A DNA stretch of 64,000 nucleotides from NCBI GenBank assembly GCA_942492835.1, contig OW818645.1, forward strand, positions 3,658,001 through 3,722,000, in the 5' to 3' direction. Below the pieces are notes generated by a model. It had not been told where the DNA came from, ran no database searches, and worked only from the letters and a program-made list of their open reading frames with translations. Position numbers and translations under genes: made by a program. Positions 8,717-17,408 of this stretch are shown here, one piece after another. Within the stretch, counting starts at the first letter, position 1, and each line of letters opens with the position of its first letter. The stretch comes from GWB2-37-7 sp942492835 (GTDB taxonomy: Bacteria; Bacillota; Clostridia; Lutisporales; Lutisporaceae).

Positions 8717-9022
8717 TTAGCAATGTCCGATATGTGTATCTAGTACTTCATCTAATATAGTTTCGCAGTCAACGATTACTTCGCAGATGCAACAAATTTT
8801 GATAAATTTAAATTTGTCATGGCAGCGGAATATTGCTAAATCACCAATTACAGAAACTATTTCTGCATTTTCTAGTATGCAATCTTCGCATGCATCAATG
8901 ACAATTGTTACTCTATTGTCATCATCTTTAGCAAGCAAGCATAGTAAATCCTTAATATTATCTGGGAAGTGTAAAAATTTGTGTTCTTCTCTGTGTCTTT
9001 CGTGGTTGCATTCTCTACTCAT
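8717..9022 (-). CDS. Cysteine/histidine-rich hypothetical protein (101 aa)
   Basis: ATG at 9022 behind GGAGGTG, so translation looks strong. The protein has ten Cys, including CEDC and KICCICEVIVDC, and a His-rich start (MSRECNHERHREEHK). The middle has alternating hydrophobic strands (RVTIVIDACEDCILENAE). Such Cys patterns suit metal binding or disulfide-linked assembly, as in some spore coat and exosporium proteins, but no family is recognised. It has its own terminator and a 412-bp upstream gap. Confidence 0.7.
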   Translation of the reverse strand: MSRECNHERHREEHKFLHFPDNIKDLLCLLAKDDDNRVTIVIDACEDCILENAEIVSVIGDLAIFRCHDKFKFIKICCICEVIVDCETILDEVLDTHIGHC

Positions 9023-9434
9023 CTAATTCACCTCCATAAAATCTAGGTATAAATAGAAACAAATTTCTTTGCAGTGTCCATATATACCCCTGATATCATA
9101 ATATTAATAAGCTTTAATTGTGTTACAGTAAAAGGACTAAATCAGCTTAAATTTTTATTTTAAATTGCTAAAAAAAGAATCACCAATATATATTTTGCTG
9201 TTATTAGGATGCAAAACTTCATTGATTTACGTAAAATATATGGAAATAGGTCATATATTTTGTTATTAATTAATTTATATGTTCTACATAGTAGTATATT
9301 GTATTATTTTGTACATGAAGTAGCTACATAAAATGTCGAAAGTTGCTTTTAATAGTAAGCAGGTATTTTTATACAATAGTAGAAATATATAGTGATTTCC
9401 AAAATACTAAAAATAAATTTTCGAGGAGAAGGCT
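9023..9434. other. 412-bp intergenic region between divergent genes
   Basis: This gap separates the Cys-rich gene (minus) and the orphan kinase (plus). It is very AT-rich. The only recognisable element is a Spo0A-box-like TGTCGAA at 9334-9340, annotated separately. No ORF with a ribosome binding site and no RNA gene were recognised. Confidence 0.6.
9332..9341 (+). promoter_or_regulatory. Possible Spo0A box
   Basis: The core TGTCGAA (9334-9340) matches the 0A-box TGNCGAA. It lies 94 bp before the start codon of the orphan PAS histidine kinase. One 7-mer is weak evidence by itself; the context of a possible sporulation kinase raises its interest. Confidence 0.35.
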
Positions 9435-11084
9435 ATGGGTTATTTATATGATTTTATTTTAAACAATAGAGGGCTTGTCGAGAAAACAGTTGCTGAGAAA
9501 TGTAGTAAAGAACAGTATTTAAAGAAAGACTGCAGAAGTGAAGAGAAAGTATGGAGCATAATGAATCTTCTAATTAGCTTAGTTTTTGAGCTTTTTAGCA
9601 ACGGAAATTACCTAACAAAAACTGAAGAATACTTTTGCCTTAAACACTTTTCTAATCAAGACAAGGTTAAACAAATTCAAAGTTTAATGGCTAATGGTAA
9701 CGATTACAAGGTTTTTATTGTGATTTTGAAGCATATAAAAGAGGTCATAGAAGATATGGTCTTTGGCGAGATAAAGGAAAACTTAGAACTCTATAAATGT
9801 ATTATGGAAGCTGATAATTGTTTCTACTTATTGCAGCTTGCACTTTATAACGAATGGGATAAAGTACAAAATACTGATGTAATTATAAAGAGAATATTTG
9901 AGCTAACTCCCTTTGGTATTTTTATATTTGAAGAGAATAAGCTAATACATGTTAATACAGTTGGTGAAAAGCTATTAGGATATTCTAATGAGGAGTTAAT
10001 GAACATGAGTTTAAATGATTTGATGCATCCTGATTTTCATTATATAAATAAAGAAAATATAAAAAGCTGGAAAGAAGATAAAAAAATCATAAACGACAGG
10101 TTTGATTGTAAGATTGTAAATAAAAGCGGATTAGAAGTATGGGTTGATATATCAGTGGGGCTAGAAGAACTAAGTGGTAAAACATGTATAATTGCAACTG
10201 TATTCGATATTACTGCTCGCAAAAATATCGACGAGCTCAGAAGGCAGACATATGAAAGTACAAAGCTGCTAAATGAAGCTTTAGAATATGATAAAATTAG
10301 GACAGAATTCTTCTCGAATTTATCTCATGAACTACGAACACCACTTAACGTAATATTAGGAGCATTACAGTTAATGGACTTATTTTATGAAAATACTTTA
10401 GATGCCAGTAGCGAGAAGGTTAAAAGATATTGTAGGTTAATACGGCAAAATTGCTATAGGCTTTTGAGACTTGTAAATAATCTTATTGATTTGAACAAGC
10501 TAGATACAGGTTATATGAACTTAAATCTTAATAATCATGATATTGTGAGCATTGTATCCATGATTGCTTCTTCAGTAACGGATTATATTGAGAATCAAGG
10601 CATAAAATTTAGTTTTGATACAAAGATCAATACAAAGGTAATTGCTTGTGATCCAGATAACATAGAGCGTATTATTCTTAATTTGTTGTCCAACTCAATA
10701 AAGTTCACAGATAATGGTGGTATGATTCAAATTACGATTTGGGATAATGAGGACAGCTTGTTTATAGCAGTGAAGGATACAGGAATAGGAATACCTAAGG
10801 AAAAACAGGATTTAATTTTTAATCGTTTTGTACAGGTTGATAAGTCTATGGAAAGAAACCATCAAGGAAGCGGTATCGGCCTATCTATAGTAAAGTCTTT
10901 GGTGGAATTGCAGGGAGGTAATATTAAAATGATAAGTGAAGCAGGAGAAGGCTGTGAATTTATAATAGAATTACCTTCAAAACAAATTGTTTCAGTGGGA
11001 GCAAGCAGTCAAAAAAAACATTATGATATAAATAATAGAATAGAAGTAATAAATATTGAGTTTGCTGATATTTACTCGCAATAG
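9435..11084 (+). CDS. Orphan PAS-domain sensor histidine kinase
   Basis: 549 residues, ATG behind CGAGGAGAAGG. No membrane segments are visible. An N-terminal helical region (about 1-150) is followed by a PAS domain (about 155-275: TPFGIFIFEENKLIHVNT, later VFDITARKN). Then comes HisKA with the phospho-His in FFSNLSHELRTPLNVILG, and HATPase_c with NLLSNSIKFTDNGG, DTGIGIPKE and GSGIGLSIV. No response regulator is adjacent. In Clostridia, orphan cytosolic kinases of this type can phosphorylate Spo0A directly; that role is inferred here from architecture and the possible 0A box. Confidence 0.93.
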   Translation: MGYLYDFILNNRGLVEKTVAEKCSKEQYLKKDCRSEEKVWSIMNLLISLVFELFSNGNYLTKTEEYFCLKHFSNQDKVKQIQSLMANGNDYKVFIVILKHIKEVIEDMVFGEIKENLELYKCIMEADNCFYLLQLALYNEWDKVQNTDVIIKRIFELTPFGIFIFEENKLIHVNTVGEKLLGYSNEELMNMSLNDLMHPDFHYINKENIKSWKEDKKIINDRFDCKIVNKSGLEVWVDISVGLEELSGKTCIIATVFDITARKNIDELRRQTYESTKLLNEALEYDKIRTEFFSNLSHELRTPLNVILGALQLMDLFYENTLDASSEKVKRYCRLIRQNCYRLLRLVNNLIDLNKLDTGYMNLNLNNHDIVSIVSMIASSVTDYIENQGIKFSFDTKINTKVIACDPDNIERIILNLLSNSIKFTDNGGMIQITIWDNEDSLFIAVKDTGIGIPKEKQDLIFNRFVQVDKSMERNHQGSGIGLSIVKSLVELQGGNIKMISEAGEGCEFIIELPSKQIVSVGASSQKKHYDINNRIEVINIEFADIYSQ

Positions 11085-11231
11085 CATGATGTTTTAATTG
11101 ATATTATCTTATATCATTCGTCATTTGGTATAAAAAATAATAAAAGTATAGCACATTGTCTAAATATGATATATAATATTGGTGAAAAAGCTATGACATT
11201 ATATATCATATTTGGAGGTGGCATTTTTAAG

Positions 11232-12776
11232 ATGGAAAACTATGGAAAAAAAGTGCATCACAATCTTAATGTTGGTAAACTTGTGGAGCATGCACTAAAA
11301 AATGAAGGAGCAACATTAACAAATACTGGAGCTTTGTGTTTTAACACAGGCAAATATACAGGAAGGTCTCCTTTTGACAGATTTATAGTTGACAGTCCTA
11401 TGGTACATGACAAAATTAATTGGGGTAAAGTAAATGTACCTATTAGTGCAGAGAAATTTGACAAGCTACACAATAAGATTATGGATTATCTTAAAGACAA
11501 AGAAACTTATATGTTTGAGGGTTTTATTGGAGCTGATAAAAATTACAGAATGCCAATTAGAGTAGTTAATGAATTTGCATATGCAAATTTATTCGCACAA
11601 CAATTGTTTATTAAACCAAAAGAAGGTGAACTCGAGAACTTCAATCCTGAGTTTACTCTAATTGCAGCACCAGATTGTGTTGCAAATCCAGAGATTGATG
11701 GCACAAATTCAGAAGCATTTATAATACTTAACTTTGAGAAGAAGCTTGTAATCATTGGTGGTTCAAAGTATTGCGGTGAAATCAAGAAGGCAATGTTTAC
11801 AGTTATGAATTATATACTTCCTTTTAAGGGAGTAATGCCAATGCACTGCTCAGCTAATGTAGGTAAGGATGAAGATGTAGCTCTGTTCTTTGGTTTATCT
11901 GGAACAGGAAAAACTACATTATCAGCTGACAAAGACAGATTCCTTATTGGCGATGATGAACATGGTTGGACAGATGATGGAGTGTTTAATTTTGAAGGTG
12001 GCTGCTATGCAAAGTGCATAAAACTTTCAAAAGAGAATGAACCTCAAATTTGGAATGCAATAAAATTTGGTACTGTTGTAGAAAATGTTGTTCTTGATGA
12101 AAATGGAGTACCTGATTATGACAATGATAAATTTACTGAAAATACAAGAGCAGGCTATCCTGTAATACATATCGACAATGCCGTAGAAGCTGGAACTGGT
12201 GGAAATCCATCTACTATTATATTCCTAACAGCAGATGCAACAGGAGTTTTGCCTCCTATTTCTAAACTTACAAAAGAGCAGGCAATGTATCACTTCATGG
12301 CGGGATATACTAGCAAGCTAGCAGGCACAGAAAGAGGTATAGTAGAGCCAACTGCTACATTCTCAACCTGCTTTGGAGAACCATTTATGCCTCTAAGCCC
12401 ACAAACTTATGCAGAGCTGCTTGGAAAGAAAATTGACAAGCATAATGCAAAGGTATTTTTGGTTAACACAGGCTGGAGCGGTGGTTCCTATGGTGTAGGT
12501 AAGCGTATGAAGCTTTCGTATACAAGAGCTATGGTAAATGCAGCTATAGAAGGAAAACTTGATAATGTACAGTATGAAGTAGATGAAATATTTAAATTGG
12601 CAATACCAAAGCAATGCCCTGATGTACCATCAGAAGTGCTAAATCCAAGAAATGTTTGGGCAGACAAGGAAGCTTATACTAAAACTGCAGAGAAGCTTGC
12701 AAAAGACTTCGTTAAAAACTTCAAAAAGTTTTCAAATGTTTCAGAAACTATTATAAATGCTGGACCAAAGGCATAA
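11232..12776 (+). CDS. pckA: Phosphoenolpyruvate carboxykinase (ATP)
   Basis: 514 residues from the ATG of MENYGKKVHHNLNV; GGAGG (11214-11218) is 13 nt upstream, rather far, and no better start is present. The P-loop GLSGTGKTTLSAD begins at residue 221, followed by the metal-site DDEHGWTDDGVFN. RSPFDRFIVD and TRAGYPV are also typical. It interconverts oxaloacetate plus ATP with PEP, CO2 and ADP, in gluconeogenesis or, in fermenters, in PEP carboxylation. The gene is single, with a terminator after it. Confidence 0.97.
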   Translation: MENYGKKVHHNLNVGKLVEHALKNEGATLTNTGALCFNTGKYTGRSPFDRFIVDSPMVHDKINWGKVNVPISAEKFDKLHNKIMDYLKDKETYMFEGFIGADKNYRMPIRVVNEFAYANLFAQQLFIKPKEGELENFNPEFTLIAAPDCVANPEIDGTNSEAFIILNFEKKLVIIGGSKYCGEIKKAMFTVMNYILPFKGVMPMHCSANVGKDEDVALFFGLSGTGKTTLSADKDRFLIGDDEHGWTDDGVFNFEGGCYAKCIKLSKENEPQIWNAIKFGTVVENVVLDENGVPDYDNDKFTENTRAGYPVIHIDNAVEAGTGGNPSTIIFLTADATGVLPPISKLTKEQAMYHFMAGYTSKLAGTERGIVEPTATFSTCFGEPFMPLSPQTYAELLGKKIDKHNAKVFLVNTGWSGGSYGVGKRMKLSYTRAMVNAAIEGKLDNVQYEVDEIFKLAIPKQCPDVPSEVLNPRNVWADKEAYTKTAEKLAKDFVKNFKKFSNVSETIINAGPKA

Positions 12777-12791
12777 ATTATAGCATGAATT

Positions 12792-12846
12792 AAAACTGGC
12801 TTATATAGCATCATATTATGATGTGCTGTATAAGCCAGTTTTTTAT
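12792..12846. terminator. Terminator after pckA
   Basis: Left arm aaactggcttata (from 12792) pairs with tataagccagttt (ending 12842), with further pairing inside (agca / tgct) and a run of T after it. It sits between pckA and the convergent GNAT genes. Confidence 0.8.
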
Positions 12847-12853
12847 GTTATTC

Positions 12854-13399
12854 TTACTTTTTATATGTTTTCATATAATCGTCTTTAAAGAGTGCAAGGT
12901 CATAGCAATCAAGGTACTTTCCATGACAAAGAACTTCTTCCTTAAGTACAACTTCTGTGTTAAAGCCATTTGCTTTATATACTTCTAGTGTCTTTGTATC
13001 ATTTGACTGAATATATGCCTTAAGCTTTCTAGCATTTGCTTCAATGAAAAGGAACTCCAGTAGTAGCTTTAGTGCTTCGTCGTAATAGCCACCTTCTAAA
13101 TATTCTTCATCACCTATATAGGAATATATCCAAGTCAACCCATTTTTCCAAAAGATACCACCTATACCTATAGCACCAATTACTTTTCCATCAACTGTCT
13201 CAATAGTCATATGAAGCTCATTGTGTTCGTGTTTATCCATTTTTTCTTTAAACTTTTTTTCTAGGGCTTCTTTGTAAGCAAATTTTGGTAATTCATAGCT
13301 ATGAGTCTCGATATAACGAGGTTTACATTGAAACTCCGCAAACTTAGCCATGTCATTTATTGACTGTTGTCTTATATTTACTAGGCTTCCTCTGTACAT
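12854..13399 (-). CDS. GNAT acetyltransferase, RimJ/RimL-like (second copy)
   Basis: 181 residues from the ATG of MYRGSLVNIRQQS, preferred because GGAGG lies 8 nt upstream. The GNAT fold is shown by IGAIGIGGIFWKNG, then YLEGGYYDEALKLLLEFLF in the acetyl-CoA-binding region and KAYIQSNDTKTLEVYKANGF. The first 19 bp overlap the end of the upstream GNAT gene, so the two are translationally coupled. Substrate unknown; family members acetylate ribosomal protein N-termini, antibiotics or small amines. Confidence 0.88.
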   Translation of the reverse strand: MYRGSLVNIRQQSINDMAKFAEFQCKPRYIETHSYELPKFAYKEALEKKFKEKMDKHEHNELHMTIETVDGKVIGAIGIGGIFWKNGLTWIYSYIGDEEYLEGGYYDEALKLLLEFLFIEANARKLKAYIQSNDTKTLEVYKANGFNTEVVLKEEVLCHGKYLDCYDLALFKDDYMKTYKK

Positions 13400-13935
13400 G
13401 AGCAATTCCTCCTATTAAAGTCATCTCTTGTTATGCACATTGCATATTCGTCTTGGTATTCACCAAATCTGTATAATTCTTTTTTATTTGTTCCTTCTAC
13501 CTTAAAGCCAGATTTTTCATAACATCTTATTGCCCTTTTGTTAAAGCCAAATACATTTAACTTTACCTTTCTAAGTCCTACTTCATTAAACAGAAAGTTT
13601 AGAAAGAGCTTCATAGCCTCTGTACCATAGCCCTTGCTTCGATAGTCAGGATGTCCTATAAATATGGCTATGTAGGTTGTTCCATTTTTCATATTAATAT
13701 CATTTGAATGACAGCTTCCTAAAAACTCACCTTGCTTATTTTCTATAACAAATCCATAGCCTTCCTTATCGTCTGCTATGCGTTCGTACCAATGCTCTAT
13801 AAATTCCTTTAGAGGCGGAATTGTATACCATCCGAAGTAGTTATCCAATACATCTGGATCTTGTTGATATTTCGCTATGTACTCAGCATCTTCTTTTTTT
13901 TGTGGTCTGAGATTTATTCTCTCACTTGAAAACAT
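13381..13935 (-). CDS. GNAT acetyltransferase, RimJ/RimL-like (first copy)
   Basis: 184 residues from the ATG of MFSSERINLRPQKK, with AAGGAG upstream; a longer frame has no ribosome site. Acetyl-CoA-binding segment is HPDYRSKGYGTEAMKLFLNF, with LNVFGFNKRAIRCYEKSGF after it, both typical of the RimJ/RimL group. The next gene encodes a related GNAT protein in another frame, overlapping by 19 bp. Both resemble products of a tandem duplication that has diverged. Confidence 0.9.
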   Translation of the reverse strand: MFSSERINLRPQKKEDAEYIAKYQQDPDVLDNYFGWYTIPPLKEFIEHWYERIADDKEGYGFVIENKQGEFLGSCHSNDINMKNGTTYIAIFIGHPDYRSKGYGTEAMKLFLNFLFNEVGLRKVKLNVFGFNKRAIRCYEKSGFKVEGTNKKELYRFGEYQDEYAMCITRDDFNRRNCSCTEEA

Positions 13936-13970
13936 ATTATCACTCCTTAATTTTATGTATTGCACTTATA

Positions 13971-15092
13971 TTAAAATGTTTCAGTAGAAGCCTTCTGTAT
14001 AATTGATACTACTAGTTCAGCGGATTTTACTATGCTGTCTATGGCTATATTTTCTAAGGTAGTATGCACATTGTTCATTCCAATTGCTAATGTTACAGCT
14101 GCAATGCCATTACCATTTAGAATATTTGTATCGCTTCCGCCTCCTGTAGATACAAGGTTAGGCTTTTGACCAATACTTTCAATAGCTTTTGTAACAAGCC
14201 TTGCAATATCTGAGCTTTTATCTATTGTAAAGGCTGGATAGTTTAACATAGTTTTAAGATCGCATGTAGTATTAAATTCCTTGCAGGCAGTATTAATGCA
14301 CTCAATCATATGGTCTGACTGTGCTTTAAGCTTATCATTATTTAGGCTTCTTGCTTCAAATCTTGCAAATACAGAGTCGCAAACAATATTTGTAGCACTG
14401 CCACCTTTAATAATACCCACGTTTGCAGTGGTTTCATGATCAATTCTAAGAAGTTTCATATTATCTATGGCTCTTGATGCAACTTGTATCGCATTTATAC
14501 CTTCTTCTGGAGCAACACCTGCGTGGGCAGCTTTACCATTAAAAGTAACATCGATTTTCATCTGTGCAGGGCCTTGAACAATAACATTACCTACAGGACC
14601 GCTGCTGTCTAAAATGAAGGCTAGCTTGGAGTTTACTTTGTTATAATCAAGATTTTTCGATCCAAACATTCCACCTTCTTCAGATATGAAAAATACCAGC
14701 TCTATATCTCCATGCTTTATGTTATTTTTCTTTATGTATCTTACAGCCTCTAGGATTGCAGCTATTCCTGCTTTGTCATCAGAACCAAGTACGGTTGTAC
14801 CATCACTATATATGTAACCATCTTTTATTTGGGGTTTGATGTTATCACCAGGAACAACAGTATCCATATGTGCTCCAAACATTATAGTAGGAGCGTCTAT
14901 ATTACCCTTTAGTCTAGCAATGATATTGCCTGTATTGCCATCACACTTTTCTCCTGCCTTATCTATGTATATTTCAATCTCCATGTCTTTAAGCTTGTCA
15001 TATAAGTAATCTGCGAAGGTTTTCTCCTTAAGAGATAAACTTGTTATTTGGACCATTTCCATAAATTCATTAACTAATCTTTCTGCATTCAA
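13971..15092 (-). CDS. PepT-like M20 peptidase
   Basis: 373 residues with a TTG start (15092) behind a G-rich site; the nearby ATG is out of frame. The M20 metal ligands are visible in FGAHMDTVVPG, GSDDKAGIAAILEA and FFISEEGGMFGSK, and the tail GGGSDTNILNGNGI fits the PepT-like (YqjE) group. These are Zn-dependent aminotripeptidase-like enzymes acting in the cytoplasm. The GNAT pair follows 35 bp downstream on the same strand, which suggests a peptide-turnover/acetylation transcription unit. Confidence 0.92.
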   Translation of the reverse strand: MNAERLVNEFMEMVQITSLSLKEKTFADYLYDKLKDMEIEIYIDKAGEKCDGNTGNIIARLKGNIDAPTIMFGAHMDTVVPGDNIKPQIKDGYIYSDGTTVLGSDDKAGIAAILEAVRYIKKNNIKHGDIELVFFISEEGGMFGSKNLDYNKVNSKLAFILDSSGPVGNVIVQGPAQMKIDVTFNGKAAHAGVAPEEGINAIQVASRAIDNMKLLRIDHETTANVGIIKGGSATNIVCDSVFARFEARSLNNDKLKAQSDHMIECINTACKEFNTTCDLKTMLNYPAFTIDKSSDIARLVTKAIESIGQKPNLVSTGGGSDTNILNGNGIAAVTLAIGMNNVHTTLENIAIDSIVKSAELVVSIIQKASTETF

Positions 15093-15326
15093 ATTATAAC
15101 CCCCCCTATGAAATCATATAAATATTATATCATAGAGAAAAAAAATTGGAATGTAAGAAACAATTATAATATTTTTTGCTATACGTGAATATTTTGGTAT
15201 ACATGTTATTAAAATTATATCTTGTATTGACTAATCTTTATGTTATAATAAAATGGGATAAAAATTTTACATTAACATTACTTAACTTTATTATTAAATA
15301 TAATATATTAATAGGAGATAAAATTT

Positions 15327-16181
15327 ATGAATAATGTATTAAATTGTAAAGAGGTTAATAGCTATCTTTTAAAAAAATTGAATAAAAGATGTGAAAATCT
15401 GATTCAAGAGGGTGTTAAGCCTACAGCGGCATTTGTAAGGATAGGCAGTAAGAAGGAAGATATAACTTATCAGAATAGTATAATGAGAACCTGTAATAAT
15501 GTAGGCGTAAATGCATTGCTATATGAACTTGATGAACATGCATCTATGGACGACTTAAGAAAATTACTCGAGCAATTGCGTATAGATAAAAATATACATG
15601 GAGTGATGATTTTTAGACCGTTGCCAGAAGGAATAAACGAGTCAGAAGTCAACTCTCTCATTAGTCCTTATAAAGATATAGAGGGGATGAATCCAGTAAA
15701 TCTTGCTAAGGTATTTGCTGGAGATTACCATGGATTTGCACCATGTACAGCTGCTGCAGTTATGGAGATACTAAAGTACTATAAGATTGAGCTTAAAGGA
15801 AAACATGCAGTTATATTAGGAAGAAGCATGGTGGTTGGCAAGCCTTTAAGTATGATGATGCTTAAGGAGGATGAAACTGTTACTATTTGCCACTCGAAGA
15901 CAGAAAAAATACATGAGGTGGCTAGAATGGCAGATGTCCTAGTGGCAGCCATAGGTATTCCAAATGCTATTGGAGCAGAGTATATTAAGGATGGAGCTAT
16001 AGTTATAGATGTTGGTATTAATGTAAATAAGGATGGACATATATGTGGTGATGTTAATTTTGAAGAAGCTGTTAAAAAGGCATCTTTGATTACTACAGTA
16101 CCAGGTGGAGTCGGCTCGGTGACTACAGCCATACTGATTAAAAACATTATAAAGGCGGCTCAACAATTTGCTTTAGAATAA
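15327..16181 (+). CDS. folD: FolD-like methylenetetrahydrofolate dehydrogenase with altered cyclohydrolase site
   Basis: 284 residues. The Rossmann half is normal: GRSMVVGKPLSMMML, ADVLVAAIGIPNA, GAIVIDVGIN and PGGVGSVTTAIL. In the catalytic half, the Lys of the usual YxxSK motif is Ile52 (TYQNSIMRTC), the Gln before PLP is Phe96 (MIFRPLPEG), and the Asp of KDVDG is Glu119 (KDIEG). In bifunctional FolD these three residues (Lys56, Gln100, Asp125 in human numbering) serve the cyclohydrolase step. The protein may therefore be a dehydrogenase only, like yeast MTD1. Start chosen at the ATG behind AGGAGA. Confidence 0.88.
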   Translation: MNNVLNCKEVNSYLLKKLNKRCENLIQEGVKPTAAFVRIGSKKEDITYQNSIMRTCNNVGVNALLYELDEHASMDDLRKLLEQLRIDKNIHGVMIFRPLPEGINESEVNSLISPYKDIEGMNPVNLAKVFAGDYHGFAPCTAAAVMEILKYYKIELKGKHAVILGRSMVVGKPLSMMMLKEDETVTICHSKTEKIHEVARMADVLVAAIGIPNAIGAEYIKDGAIVIDVGINVNKDGHICGDVNFEEAVKKASLITTVPGGVGSVTTAILIKNIIKAAQQFALE

Positions 16182-16208
16182 TTTTTATAAATACTTATAA
16201 AAATGACA

Positions 16209-16293
16209 CAGAAAACCTAAGTTATTGTATAATTATTGTGTAGGTTTATAAATGAATCTACACAATAAACAGTAACTAAGGTTTTCTGTTTTT
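16209..16293 (+). terminator. Nested double hairpin between folD and mtnA
   Basis: Outer arms cagaaaacctaagtta (16209-16224) and taactaaggttttctg (16273-16288) pair with one mismatch. Inside, ttattgtgtag (16233-16243) and ctacacaataa (16258-16268) pair perfectly. TTTTTA follows. It could end the folD transcript, or act as a leader element for mtnA, whose start codon is 19 bp downstream. Confidence 0.6.
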
Positions 16294-16306
16294 ATGGAGG
16301 ATTTAC

Positions 16307-17359
16307 ATGGTTAATACATATGAAAAGGTACAAGCAGTAAAGTATGAGAATGATAAACTTATAATTTTGGATCAAACTAAGCTTCCCATGGAGACTTTGT
16401 TTAAAAATCTTGAAACTGTTGAGGATGTATGGGATGCTATATTTCATTTGAAGGTAAGAGGGGCGCCAGCTATTGGAATTGCGGCTGCTTATGGGCTGTA
16501 CTTGTCAATTAGAGAAGTGAGCATAGAGGATTTTGATGAGTTCTGGCAACAGCTAAAAAAACATTCTGATTATCTTGCATCTTCAAGACCTACTGCAGTA
16601 AATTTGTTTTGGGCGCTTAAAAGAATGGAAACAAAGGCAATGGAATGTAAGAATAAGAGCATATCAGAAATCAAGAGTATACTGCTCCTAGAAGCTCATG
16701 CTATAAGAGCGGAGGATGAAAAAATGTGCAGAGCTATAGGAGAAAATGCCCTAAAGCTTTTTCATGATGGTATGACTGTACTCACTCATTGCAATGCAGG
16801 AGGACTAGCAACTTCTCAATATGGAACTGCCTTAGCACCTTTATATTTGGCAAAGGATAGAGGTTGGAATATAAAGGTTTATGCCGATGAGACTAGACCA
16901 TTGCTTCAAGGAGCAAGATTAACTACCTGGGAGCTTAGCAGAGCTGATATAGATGTTACTCTTATTTGTGACAATATGGCAGCTATGGTCATGAAAAAGG
17001 GAATTATAGATGCAGTAATAGTGGGCTGTGACAGAGTGGCTGCAAATGGAGATACTGCGAATAAGATAGGTACGTATGGACTTGCTGTGTTAGCTAAGGC
17101 TCATAACATACCCTTTTATATAGCTGGACCAACCTCTACTATTGATTTGGAAACATTGACGGGAGAAGATATTCCTATAGAGGAAAGGCACGAAAAGGAG
17201 ATAACCTGTGCCTTTGGAACAAGAACTGCACCAGAAGGCATAAAAGTTTACAATCCTGCTTTTGATGTTACACCAAGTGAATTAATAACTGCTATAATCA
17301 CAGAGAAGGGTGTAGTAAAAGCACCTTACACTGAAAATTTAAAAAAATTGTTTGAGTAG
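16307..17359 (+). CDS. mtnA: S-methyl-5-thioribose-1-phosphate isomerase
   Basis: 350 residues, ATG behind GGAGG. Family motifs: VRGAPAIGIAAAYG, the catalytic Cys in LTHCNAGGLATSQYG, and the catalytic Asp in VGCDRVAANGDTANKIGTYG. MtnA converts methylthioribose-1-phosphate to methylthioribulose-1-phosphate in recycling of 5'-methylthioadenosine; related enzymes also isomerise 5-deoxyribose-1-phosphate. No other mtn gene lies nearby, so the rest of the pathway must be elsewhere or a shortened shunt is used. A terminator follows the gene. Confidence 0.94.
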   Translation: MVNTYEKVQAVKYENDKLIILDQTKLPMETLFKNLETVEDVWDAIFHLKVRGAPAIGIAAAYGLYLSIREVSIEDFDEFWQQLKKHSDYLASSRPTAVNLFWALKRMETKAMECKNKSISEIKSILLLEAHAIRAEDEKMCRAIGENALKLFHDGMTVLTHCNAGGLATSQYGTALAPLYLAKDRGWNIKVYADETRPLLQGARLTTWELSRADIDVTLICDNMAAMVMKKGIIDAVIVGCDRVAANGDTANKIGTYGLAVLAKAHNIPFYIAGPTSTIDLETLTGEDIPIEERHEKEITCAFGTRTAPEGIKVYNPAFDVTPSELITAIITEKGVVKAPYTENLKKLFE

Positions 17360-17368
17360 ACATATAAT

Positions 17369-17405
17369 AAAAGACGCAAAGGCTATTGGCTTTGCGTCTT
17401 TTTGC
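17369..17405. terminator. Bidirectional terminator between mtnA and psuG
   Basis: Perfect 13-bp arms aaaagacgcaaag (17369-17381) and ctttgcgtctttt (17390-17402), flanked by A and T tracts, between convergent genes. Confidence 0.92.
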
Positions 17406-17408
17406 TGT

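Noticed and set aside
8717..9022. Cys-rich protein as the missing SCIFF precursor
   Set aside because: SCIFF precursors are about 45 residues with six Cys close together near the C-terminus. This protein is 101 residues with scattered Cys and a folded-looking core.
15779..16147. Long antisense ORFs opposite folD, the CoA-disulfide reductase gene, the P-type ATPase gene and others
   Set aside because: They have no ribosome binding sites, their products look like low-complexity reverse translations, and the sense genes are certain.
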